A DNA stretch of 7,911 nucleotides from Oscillospiraceae bacterium (GTDB lineage Bacteria > Bacillota > Clostridia > Oscillospirales > Oscillospiraceae): positions 1 through 7,911 of the forward strand of contig JAISFB010000071.1 of NCBI GenBank assembly GCA_031263805.1. The letters are read 5' to 3'. The position numbers and the translations under genes were made by a program. Each line of letters opens with the position of its first letter. Position 1 is the stretch's first letter. Shown piece after piece: positions 1-6,147 of the stretch. A model generated the notes under the pieces. It searched no databases. It saw nothing but the letters and a program-made list of their open reading frames with translations, and had not been told where the DNA came from.

Positions 1-1118
1 ACCTCGCGTATGTCCGGATCGGTCTCGATCCACGGGTCGATAAGCTCCGCGCCGGCGCCGTAGGAGACGTAAAAATCGCCGTAGATGCCCGTGTTGCGCC
101 CGCGGATCGTCGGCAGCCAATCCCAGCCGACGCTGGCGTGAAGCGTCGGGTTGTCGGCGCCGAGCAGGCCGCCGTTCGGGCCCGGGCCCTCTGCCAGACC
201 CTGAGTCGTGACTTCGCCCGGCGTGTCGTTCTTGTATACCAGCACCGCGATTATATTATCTCCGCCGAAATTGACGAGCTCCGTGACGTCGAGCTTCGCG
301 CGGATGAACGCGCCCTCAATCGTTTTTTCGCGGCTCGGCAGCGCGTTCGGCAGCTTCTTCCCGTTGAAATAGACGTCCGCCTTCCAATTTATCGCGTCGA
401 AATTCAAAAATACGCGCTCGCCGCGCCGGGCTTCCGGGATCGTCAAGAGCTTTCTGTACCAAAAATCCGCTGTGAAGAACGATTCGGAGACTTGGAACTG
501 CCAATCGTCATAATTCGGGTCCGGTATCGCCCCCGCCTTCAGATAAGAAACGAGCGCCGTGCCGGGGACGACGGCGGGCAGCCAGCCGGAGGCGTCATAG
601 CCGGGAAGCGATATTTCCGACATATGATCTGACGTGCGTGCGCGCACGGGGAACGCGGCGTTCGCCGCGGACGCGGACTTCGTTCCATAGTTATCTGTTA
701 ACTGTTCACCGTTCACTGCGGTCGCCCGCTCGATATACCAGCCGCAGTCCGTAGTGTAATCCAAGTCGTTTTCGCCGAACACCTCGAGCCGCCTGACCTT
801 ATAGCGATCCCCGGAGGAGCTTAGGCACAGCAGCCGTACGTAACGCGCCGCGGCGTTCACGGCGTTTTCGTCAACGTCCGTCCAGCTTTCGGCGTCGTTT
901 GATATGCCGATCGAATAGTCTTCCGCGCGCGTATCGCCCCATTGTACGGCGACGCGCGAGATTTGCGTCTCAACGCCGAGATCGACGTACAGCCATTCTT
1001 CGCCGCCGCCGGCGCTTATCCATTCGCCGTAGCTTTGCGTCGCTAAATGCGCCGTCGAGTTGTAATCCGCGGAGGAGGACGCCCACGCGGCGCGGCGGTA
1101 TGCTGTGTCTTTTGTCAT
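1..1118 (-). CDS. Family 2 glycoside hydrolase with N-terminal F5/8 type C (CBM32-like) domain, 3' end beyond the window
   Basis: The first 372 residues are present and the catalytic barrel lies beyond the left edge. Residues about 10-116 look like a discoidin/CBM32 sugar-binding domain (AAWASSSADYNSTAHL, then EEWLYVDLGVETQISRVAVQW, ending VRRLEVFGEND). Residues about 125-350 match the sugar-binding and first beta-sandwich domains of GH2: ISLPGYDASGWLPAVVPGT, FWYRKLLTIPEA, FNGKKL and GWDWLPTIRGRNTGIYGDF. The last of these resembles exo-beta-glucosaminidase or beta-mannosidase-like GH2 enzymes, so a role in cutting beta-linked manno- or glucosamine-type glycans is likely; the exact substrate cannot be read without the barrel. 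The ATG at 1118 follows AAAGGA by about 10 bases; the ATG at 1125 is in another frame. There is no signal peptide, so the enzyme is predicted to be cytoplasmic. The gene has its own promoter and is transcribed divergently from the 1313-2011 gene. Confidence 0.88.
   Translation of the reverse strand, partial: MTKDTAYRRAAWASSSADYNSTAHLATQSYGEWISAGGGEEWLYVDLGVETQISRVAVQWGDTRAEDYSIGISNDAESWTDVDENAVNAAARYVRLLCLSSSGDRYKVRRLEVFGENDLDYTTDCGWYIERATAVNGEQLTDNYGTKSASAANAAFPVRARTSDHMSEISLPGYDASGWLPAVVPGTALVSYLKAGAIPDPNYDDWQFQVSESFFTADFWYRKLLTIPEARRGERVFLNFDAINWKADVYFNGKKLPNALPSREKTIEGAFIRAKLDVTELVNFGGDNIIAVLVYKNDTPGEVTTQGLAEGPGPNGGLLGADNPTLHASVGWDWLPTIRGRNTGIYGDFYVSYGAGAELIDPWIETDPDIRE
690..717. repeat. 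Four tandem heptanucleotides inside the GH2 gene
   Basis: On the plus strand the units read GTTATCT, GTTAACT, GTTCACC and GTTCACT, an exact 7-base period in an AT-rich patch within GC-rich coding DNA. Seven is not a multiple of three, so the repeat is read in changing phase; on the minus strand it encodes roughly VNGEQLTDN (residues 135-143). It sits between the CBM32-like domain and the first conserved GH2 motif, so it probably forms part of a loop or linker. The reading frame stays open through it. Confidence 0.7.
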
Positions 1119-1150
1119 CGTTCATCAGTCCTTTATCCGATTTTGCGATA

Positions 1151-1179
1151 AGTATAGCACTTGGCAGCGGCGTATTCAA
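1151..1179 (-). promoter_or_regulatory. Sigma-A-type promoter for the GH2 gene
   Basis: Read on the minus strand, -35 TTGAAT (1174-1179) and -10 TATACT (1151-1156) are separated by 17 bases. TG lies one base before the -10, an extended -10 element. Transcription would start near 1144, giving a leader of only about 26 bases that still contains the AAAGGA ribosome binding site. Confidence 0.75.
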
Positions 1180-1222
1180 CTGAATTTTCCCGCGCTCATA
1201 CGCGCAAAATGGAATTTATGTA

Positions 1223-1251
1223 TTGACTGCCAAAATACGGCGGTATATAAT
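1223..1251 (+). promoter_or_regulatory. Sigma-A-type promoter for the 1313-2011 gene
   Basis: TTGACT (1223-1228) and TATAAT (1246-1251) have the ideal 17-base spacing, with 5 of 6 and 6 of 6 consensus matches. Start of transcription is expected near 1258, leaving a leader of about 55 bases. The -35 box contains an in-frame TTG that could be mistaken for the start codon of the gene. This and the GH2 promoter point away from each other with 43 bases between their -35 boxes. Confidence 0.8.
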
Positions 1252-1257
1252 AAACGG

Positions 1258-1276
1258 GCGGAAATCAGAATTCCGC
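1258..1276. other. Short inverted repeat at the predicted transcription start
   Basis: GCGGAA (1258-1263) and TTCCGC (1271-1276) form a 6-bp inverted repeat around a 7-base spacer. It lies at the predicted start site of the plus-strand promoter, so it could be an operator or a hairpin at the 5' end of the leader RNA. A 6-bp repeat can arise by chance. Confidence 0.3.
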
Positions 1277-1312
1277 GAATACGGAACAAAAATATACGGG
1301 AGGGTCTCCACT

Positions 1313-2011
1313 ATGATGACAAACGAAGAATTTTACTACAGCAAAATGCCGCCTAAGCCCAATCCCGCCGCCGATAAGATGGCGGAGCTGCGGATCGAAC
1401 CCGAAACGCTTTACCGTTACCTTGATATCCCGCAGACGCTCGCCGCGAGATTTTTGATGGACCCGCAGGGCAGACAGTATGCCTTCGCCTCGCTCACCGC
1501 CGGGCAGGCGGAGCGGCTGAACGAATTTGTCGCGCTGTTCGACGGCGAGCAGTTCTCCGAAAACGCCGATATGGACGATTGGGTGCGGTACATCATAAAG
1601 CAGATCATTTTGATAAACGGCATCCCGTTCGGCGCCGTCGTAAAGCTCACAGGCGTCGAAGATAAGGCGTTGGCGCGGTACCTGAACGTCAAATCACACG
1701 CGCCGGAGGACACCGCCGAGGCGAACTCCGCGCTTACCGACGCCGAAAAACTGCGGCTCAACCACCTGGGCTGGCGTTTCTATTTCACGCTGAACAGATA
1801 TCAGCCGGCGACGACGATAGTTCACCATCTCGACGGCTTGAAGCTGAAGGACGGCTCGGACGTAAAAGACGCCGTAACCGGAGTCGTTCTGAAAGAAAGC
1901 CTGCGCCTGACGGAGAAATACGACGACGCGCGCGCCGCGAAATACGGCGGCAAGCTCAAGCCGTACAATTACAGGCTCGGCTTCGAGCTTATTGCGGATG
2001 AGTGGGAGTGA
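1313..2011 (+). CDS. Unrecognised 232-residue protein with possible helix-turn-helix
   Basis: I do not recognise the family. The ATG at 1313 is chosen because GGGAGG (1298-1303) lies at good distance, and the only longer in-frame start, TTG at 1223, falls in the -35 box; a second ATG at 1316 is also possible. The protein is soluble, with no signal peptide or membrane segment, and mostly helical. Residues about 104-126 (IPFGAVVKLTGVEDKALARYL) read like a helix-turn-helix: small residue, then TGV turn, then a second helix with basic and aromatic ends. A second conserved-looking block is LTDAEKLRLNHLGWRFYF (141-158). A DNA-binding role is inference only. It is a single-gene unit with a near-consensus promoter and no close downstream neighbour on its strand. 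Its last 23 bases overlap the convergent reductase gene. Confidence 0.82.
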   Translation: MMTNEEFYYSKMPPKPNPAADKMAELRIEPETLYRYLDIPQTLAARFLMDPQGRQYAFASLTAGQAERLNEFVALFDGEQFSENADMDDWVRYIIKQIILINGIPFGAVVKLTGVEDKALARYLNVKSHAPEDTAEANSALTDAEKLRLNHLGWRFYFTLNRYQPATTIVHHLDGLKLKDGSDVKDAVTGVVLKESLRLTEKYDDARAAKYGGKLKPYNYRLGFELIADEWE

Positions 2012-3020
2012 AACGCTCGCTCTGCTCCAAATAATCGCTTAAATTCCGGCGCAGCAGCGCGGGCGTATTGAGCCCGTACGGACAGCGCGAGCTGCAAAGC
2101 CCGCAGCTTCTGCAATTTTTGATTTTCAGCATCTCGTCTCTCCACGCGTCGGAGAACCAATTCTTGCTCGGGGCGCGGCGTATCAGCAGGCTCGTTCTGG
2201 CGCAGTTGAATATCTGTATGCCCTCGGGACACGGCGCGCAATATCCGCAGCCGCGGCAAAAATCTCCGCCGAGCTGCCGAAGCTCGTCCGCGATCTTCAT
2301 TTCGTCGGCCTCCGACAGCGGCGCGCCGCCGTCTCTGTCACGCGCCTCAAGCAGGCGTTCTAACTCCCAAAGGTGCTGTAAGCCCCAGATCGGCACGGAG
2401 TTGTCGAACTGATTTTGGAACCGCCGCGCCAGCCCCGCGTCGGTTATCAGCCCTCCCGCGAACGCCTTCATCGCGATAAAGCCCACGCCGTTGTCGCGGC
2501 ACAGCCGCGGCAGATCCTGCTCCTCCGCGGACGACAGGTAGCTCAGCGGGTATTGCAGCGTTTCGTATAAACCGCTTGTCACGGCCTCCTTCGCGAGGTG
2601 AAGGCGGTGATTCGTTATGCCGATGTGCAGTATTTTGCCGCTTTGCTTTGCCGAAAGCAGCGCTTTGTATATCTCGCTGTCCTCCTTCGGGACGGAGTCC
2701 GGATTGTGCAGCTGATATATGTCCACATAGTCGGTTTTCAGCAAAGCAAGGCTTGCTTCAAGCTGCCTTGTCAGCTCGCCCGCCGTCGAGGCCGACGTTT
2801 TCGTGGCTATTACGACTTTCTCCCGCCGGCCTTTCAGGGCAAGCCCGAGCTTTTCCTCGCTGTCTGAATACGCGCGCGCCGTGTCGATATAGTCGATACC
2901 GCCGTCCGCGGCGGCTTGTATCAGCCGTATCGCGTCCGCCTGCGCCGCGCGTTGCAGCGGCAGCGCGCCGAGCCCGTCCTTGCTGACCGTTATCCCTGTT
3001 TTCCCGAGTGTTACTTTCAA
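1989..3020 (-). CDS. Aldo/keto reductase family protein with C-terminal 4Fe-4S cysteine clusters
   Basis: A 343-residue cytoplasmic oxidoreductase: an NADPH-type aldo/keto reductase barrel (residues 1 to about 245) followed by a ferredoxin-like tail. The catalytic tetrad of the family is visible as Asp46 and Tyr51 (YIDTARAYSDSEEKLG), Lys74 (IATKT) and His105 (IYQLHN). The tail carries C255-x2-C258-x2-C261-x2-C264-P and C303-x2-C306-x2-C309-x3-C313-P, plus Cys273, as in Fe-S members of this family; the substrate is unknown. I place the start at TTG 3020 because GGAGGA lies 7 bases before it and the product then begins MKVTLGKTG, as is typical of the family. An ATG at 3056 (28 codons shorter than the full open frame, 12 longer than the TTG) has only a weak site. 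It is the last gene of the minus-strand unit, about 59 bases after the hydrolase gene, with no visible terminator. Confidence 0.9.
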   Translation of the reverse strand: MKVTLGKTGITVSKDGLGALPLQRAAQADAIRLIQAAADGGIDYIDTARAYSDSEEKLGLALKGRREKVVIATKTSASTAGELTRQLEASLALLKTDYVDIYQLHNPDSVPKEDSEIYKALLSAKQSGKILHIGITNHRLHLAKEAVTSGLYETLQYPLSYLSSAEEQDLPRLCRDNGVGFIAMKAFAGGLITDAGLARRFQNQFDNSVPIWGLQHLWELERLLEARDRDGGAPLSEADEMKIADELRQLGGDFCRGCGYCAPCPEGIQIFNCARTSLLIRRAPSKNWFSDAWRDEMLKIKNCRSCGLCSSRCPYGLNTPALLRRNLSDYLEQSERFTPTHPQ

Positions 3021-3027
3021 TTTTTGT

Positions 3028-3033
3028 TCCTCC
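3028..3033 (-). promoter_or_regulatory. Strong ribosome binding site that selects a TTG start for the reductase
   Basis: GGAGGA on the minus strand, 7 bases (ACAAAAA) before TTG 3020. The context nearly repeats that of the hydrolase gene upstream (GGAGGA, TACAAAA, TTGAA). Confidence 0.7.
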
Positions 3034-3079
3034 AAAGTTGATTTAATTGTATTCATATATTGATAATCTCCGTCCGCTT

Positions 3080-4507
3080 TTACCGCCGGCGCCCCGCGCC
3101 GCACGGGGCAAACCGGGTCTCCGGCGTAAAGCCGCTGTAGCTTATTTCGACGGCGTCGCCGCTGAAATCAAAGCGCCATTCGTCGCGGCTCGGCGTCTCG
3201 CAGAACCACAGCTTTACGGTAAAGCCGCCGCCCCGCCATTCCCCGCAGACGTATGCCCGCCCGAAGCTCCCGCCCGTCGCGCCGAACATATGATCGGATA
3301 TATACGCTGCCGCCGTGCGCGTCCACTCCCCCTGGCGCAGCAGCAGCGACAGCTCCGCGCGCGCGCCGTCATATGCGATAAACAGGCATTCGCCCGGTAC
3401 GGAAAAATCGAAGGAGACGCGCGTGAAGCCGTAGCGGGAAAAGCCCGTAAGCGTGACGTCGTACTCGGCGCGGAAGCCGGGATACGCCTCCGTCTCGGTC
3501 GTGAGATAGCCGCGCGGCGCGGGGGGCGGCGCGGCGTCCGCGCACGGCGTTTTCAAATCCTCAAGCAGACGCCAGATCAGGCGCATTACGCCGCCCATAT
3601 CGACGTTGCCCGTTATAGCGACGACGGTCTCCGTTCCCGGCTCGACGACCACGAACTGCCCGAAAGCCCCGTCGGCGCGGAACACGCCCTCCGGCGGGCA
3701 TCGCCAGAACTGATAGCCGTAGCCGGACTCCCATTCCGCCGCGTGCTCGACGTGTACGCTGTCAACCCTCTTGCTTGTCGCCTCGTCTATATACCATCCG
3801 GGGACGAGGCTTTTGCCGTTCCACTCGCCGCGCCGCAGCAAAAGCTCTCCCAGCTTCGCGAGAGCCTCCGTCGTCAGATTCAGCCCCACGCCGCCGAGGG
3901 AGACGCCCGTGCGCGGGTCGTCCTCCCAGTAGGCGTCGAGCTCCATAGGCTCAAACAGCCGCGGCGCGAGCCAGCGTTCAAGCGTCAGCCCCGTGAGCCG
4001 CGTTATCGCCGCGGACAGCATATACGTCGCGAGGGTGTTGTAAAAGAACGTCCCGCCCGGCTCGTTCGGAATATCGGCGGTGAGAAAGCCCTCGATATTA
4101 TTGAGCGGCTTATCGGCTGTCTGCCAATTTTCCGCGGTCTGCCCCGTCGTCATCGTCAGCAGATGACGCACGGTCATTCGCTTCGCGCGCTCCGGGACCG
4201 CGCCGCCGAGCTTTGCGAGCTCCGCGGCAAAAATATCCGCGATAAGCGTGTCGAGCGACAGCAGCCCCTCGTCGATCGCTATGCCGACGGCGAGCGATAC
4301 GAAGCTTTTGCTTAGCGAATACAGCTTGTGCCTGAGCTCCGGCGCGTAAGGCGCCCACCAAGCCTCATAGCGCACGGCGCCGCCCTGCACGAGTATAAAG
4401 CTGTGCAGCTCGTGCCGCCCGGTCTTAATCGCGGCGAGAAATTTTGCGACGGCGGCCGCGTTCTCCGCCTTCGCCCGTGGTAATTTACCTGTCAATTTTG
4501 AATTCAA
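3080..4507 (-). CDS. Beta-lactamase-fold serine hydrolase (class C/PF00144 type)
   Basis: A 475-residue protein of the beta-lactamase/esterase/D,D-peptidase superfamily. Using the TTG 4507 start, the nucleophile motif is Ser64-x-x-Lys67 (LYSLSKSF), the second motif is FFYNTLATY (Tyr156, Asn157), in the YN(S/T) form I recall for this subgroup instead of YxN, and the third-motif region reads ADGAFGQF (about 278-285). After a Pro/Ala linker (PPPAPR) there is a beta-rich C-terminal domain of about 130 residues with W-x4-F-x5-F-x-ETP-x2-D, also seen in unnamed cytoplasmic serine hydrolases. There is no signal peptide, so it should act inside the cell, unlike a classical beta-lactamase. AGGAGGA 7 bases before TTG 4507 favours that start. 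The alternative ATG at 4561 (18 residues longer) overlaps the preceding stop as ATGA but has no good site. Substrate unknown. Confidence 0.87.
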   Translation of the reverse strand: MNSKLTGKLPRAKAENAAAVAKFLAAIKTGRHELHSFILVQGGAVRYEAWWAPYAPELRHKLYSLSKSFVSLAVGIAIDEGLLSLDTLIADIFAAELAKLGGAVPERAKRMTVRHLLTMTTGQTAENWQTADKPLNNIEGFLTADIPNEPGGTFFYNTLATYMLSAAITRLTGLTLERWLAPRLFEPMELDAYWEDDPRTGVSLGGVGLNLTTEALAKLGELLLRRGEWNGKSLVPGWYIDEATSKRVDSVHVEHAAEWESGYGYQFWRCPPEGVFRADGAFGQFVVVEPGTETVVAITGNVDMGGVMRLIWRLLEDLKTPCADAAPPPAPRGYLTTETEAYPGFRAEYDVTLTGFSRYGFTRVSFDFSVPGECLFIAYDGARAELSLLLRQGEWTRTAAAYISDHMFGATGGSFGRAYVCGEWRGGGFTVKLWFCETPSRDEWRFDFSGDAVEISYSGFTPETRFAPCGAGRRR

Positions 4508-4514
4508 TTTTGTA

Positions 4515-4521
4515 TCCTCCT
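4515..4521 (-). promoter_or_regulatory. Strong ribosome binding site that selects a TTG start for the serine hydrolase
   Basis: AGGAGGA on the minus strand, 7 bases (TACAAAA) before TTG 4507, in an AT-rich patch. It argues against the upstream ATG at 4561, which would make this patch coding. A second in-frame TTG lies four codons further in, within a direct repeat of AAAATTGA. Confidence 0.7.
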
Positions 4522-4557
4522 GTACGGTTTCCCGAATAGTTTTATCAACGGGCGCGG

Positions 4558-5946
4558 TCATTTGCCGTGCCCGCGCCGTTCGTCGATTATGCGCTGCTTC
4601 GCGGCGTTCGCGCGCTTTACGCGCCGCGCGCGTATGACGTTATACCGTATGACGATGACGGCGTAAGCGAAAAAGACGACGGCCGCCGCCGCGACGATAA
4701 TTTTCGCCCAGCGCCCGCGCGCGGCCTCCGCGACGAGGCTTTTCATATATTTCGCGCGCAGCAGGGCCACGGAGGAATCGGCGACGAGCTTCGCGCTCGC
4801 GATAAGCTCTCCGCCGCGTGACACCGTTATCTCGCCGAGCTCGTCACCCGCGCTCACCGGCGCGGAGAGAGTCACGCCCGCTTCCTCGGAATATATTTTC
4901 GTCTCGCGGACTAATTCCCCCTCGCCGAGACCGACGGGCAATATGAGCGAAACGTCGCGGTCGGGGCGTAAATTTACAAAGTCCGCGCCGTCGCCGAAGG
5001 CGATCCCGGCCCGCGCGACAAGCTCATGCGACGACAGCACGGCGCGGCGGGAGTAATTTTCATAGCCCCATTCAAACAGGCGCCGCGCCTCCGTGAGGTT
5101 TTGCAGTTCCGTCGATTCGTCCTCCAGGATAACGGCGCGCGCGCCGAGGACGACGGCGACGCAGGAAAATTCCTCGCGCTCGGCGAATTCGACGCAGGCG
5201 TAGCCGTTTTCATAAGTCGAGGACGCGCGGCCGAAAACGACGTATTTGTAATAATAGCGTGAGCGGGTCTCGACCTGCGTGTAATTGGCGCTGGTGAGCT
5301 TGCGGGGCGGGGACGCGTTCGTTTCCGCCGTCGTGTACGCCGCCGCGGAGGCGATTTCCGTGAACAGCGCGCTTTTTGACGCCTGGAGCGCGATGGCGGC
5401 GAGGTCTCGCGCCGTTGAATATTGCGCGTCGTCCAAAGCTCCGTGAGCGTTTGTGAAGCTCGTGTCGGAGCAGCCGAGCTGCGCGGCGCGGGCGTTCATC
5501 AAGGCGATAAATTCGGGGACGGCGCCGCTCACGCGCTCGGCGATCACGTTGCACGCGGCGTCTGACCCGCCCGTGTACGCGAGATACAGCCAATCGATAA
5601 AGGGCGCGGCCTCGCCGGCGGAAACGGACGCGCCGCCGCCGCTTTTTATACCGGAGACGGCGCCGTCGGAGGCGGTGACGAGCTCTGAGCGGGAAATATC
5701 GCCCCGCTCGACGGCCTCCGCCGCGAGCAGTATTGTCATTAGCTTCACAAGTGCGTCCGGGCCGCGGCGCGCGCCGGCGTTTTTCTCAAAAAGCGCGTCC
5801 CCGGAGCCCGCTTCCGCGAGGAAAACCGACTCCGCGAGAAAATCAGGCGGCGGCGACGGCTCGGCGGCGCGCGCGCGCAAAGCTCCGCCGCCCGCGATAA
5901 ACGCCGCCGCGAAGGACAAAAGCACAGCCGATTTTAATTTTTTCAT
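4558..5946 (-). CDS. Membrane-anchored D-Ala-D-Ala carboxypeptidase (S11/PBP5)-like protein, catalytic motifs lost
   Basis: A 462-residue protein with the full plan of a DacA/DacF-type peptidase: signal peptide (MKKLKSAVLLSFAAAFIAGG, likely cleaved after ARA near 27), S11 domain (about 35-275), PBP5 C-terminal domain (about 305-392), membrane helix (about 414-434) and basic cytoplasmic tail. Active members trim the last D-Ala from peptidoglycan stem peptides. Here the family's P-A-S-x-x-K-x-M-T reads P63-D-A65-L-V-K68-L-M-T71, so the catalytic serine is alanine. The SxN region reads TGGSDAAC (125-132), with no SxN in either plausible alignment. YYY-(6)-KTG-x-T-(3)-GY reads YYY-(6)-R240-A-S-S-T244-(3)-G248-Y249. 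The rest, such as YSTARDLA and GCSDTSFTNAHG, is well kept and the frame is intact, so it looks like a maintained pseudoenzyme. GGGAG lies 6 bases before ATG 5946. It is the first gene of a unit with the serine hydrolase and the reductase. Confidence 0.87.
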   Translation of the reverse strand: MKKLKSAVLLSFAAAFIAGGGALRARAAEPSPPPDFLAESVFLAEAGSGDALFEKNAGARRGPDALVKLMTILLAAEAVERGDISRSELVTASDGAVSGIKSGGGASVSAGEAAPFIDWLYLAYTGGSDAACNVIAERVSGAVPEFIALMNARAAQLGCSDTSFTNAHGALDDAQYSTARDLAAIALQASKSALFTEIASAAAYTTAETNASPPRKLTSANYTQVETRSRYYYKYVVFGRASSTYENGYACVEFAEREEFSCVAVVLGARAVILEDESTELQNLTEARRLFEWGYENYSRRAVLSSHELVARAGIAFGDGADFVNLRPDRDVSLILPVGLGEGELVRETKIYSEEAGVTLSAPVSAGDELGEITVSRGGELIASAKLVADSSVALLRAKYMKSLVAEAARGRWAKIIVAAAAVVFFAYAVIVIRYNVIRARRVKRANAAKQRIIDERRGHGK

Positions 5947-5969
5947 ACCAATCTCCCGAAAGCTGTGAT

Positions 5970-6007
5970 ATTATATAGCCGCGAAGCACAGCCCCGCGCT
6001 ATATAAT
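5970..6007. promoter_or_regulatory. Long imperfect palindrome at the start site of the S11-like gene
   Basis: ATTATATAGC (5970-5979) is exactly mirrored by GCTATATAAT (5998-6007). Three more pairs (GCG 5981-5983 with CGC 5995-5997) form if C5980 is bulged, around an 11-base centre. It overlaps two bases of the predicted -10 box and covers the predicted start site near 5999, so an RNA starting there would lack much of one arm. A protein-binding site on DNA is therefore more likely than an RNA hairpin. Confidence 0.5.
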
Positions 6008-6034
6008 TGTATGCCGCTTTTCCTCATATGTCCA
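6006..6034 (-). promoter_or_regulatory. Sigma-A-type promoter for the S11-like / hydrolase / reductase operon
   Basis: On the minus strand, -35 TGGACA (6029-6034) and -10 TACAAT (6006-6011) are 17 bases apart, each 5 of 6 to consensus. The start would be near 5999, giving a leader of about 52 bases. A second TATAAT-like box lies downstream near 5971-5976 but has no matching -35. Confidence 0.65.
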
Positions 6035-6058
6035 AATCATACGGTCAAATCATATGGT
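6033..6058. repeat. 13-bp tandem direct repeat next to the -35 box
   Basis: CAAATCATACGGT (6033-6045) is followed directly by CAAATCATATGGT (6046-6058), 12 of 13 identical. It abuts and slightly overlaps the -35 box of the minus-strand promoter, the usual place for an activator site, and also lies 90 bases upstream of the ComEA-like gene. Which gene it serves, if any, is inference. Confidence 0.6.
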
Positions 6059-6147
6059 AATGATAGCACAAAGCGCGCGGTGTTCGCAAGCTGAATTTTC
6101 GGGCGGGCCGGATTTTTACGCGATTTGATTTTCAGGACGGTGTTTAT

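Noticed and set aside
138..632. Plus-strand open frame opposite the GH2 gene
   Set aside because: The composition is Arg-rich and the minus strand carries clear GH2 motifs across the same stretch.
634..646. Palindrome CGTGCGCGCACG in the GH2 gene
   Set aside because: It is inside coding sequence and such GC palindromes are expected at this base composition.
1191..1205. CGCGC direct repeat with 10-base period between the divergent promoters, as a shared operator
   Set aside because: Only five bases long and made of the commonest dinucleotides in this genome; chance is sufficient.
1223..1312. Extension of the unknown protein back to TTG 1223
   Set aside because: That codon is part of the -35 box, so it would not be in the transcript.
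3047..4315. A 422-codon open frame on the plus strand opposite the hydrolase gene
   Set aside because: It is rich in Arg/Ala/Pro with no recognisable motif, lacks a good ribosome site, and lies antisense to a gene with clear family motifs. Long shadow frames are expected in GC-rich DNA.
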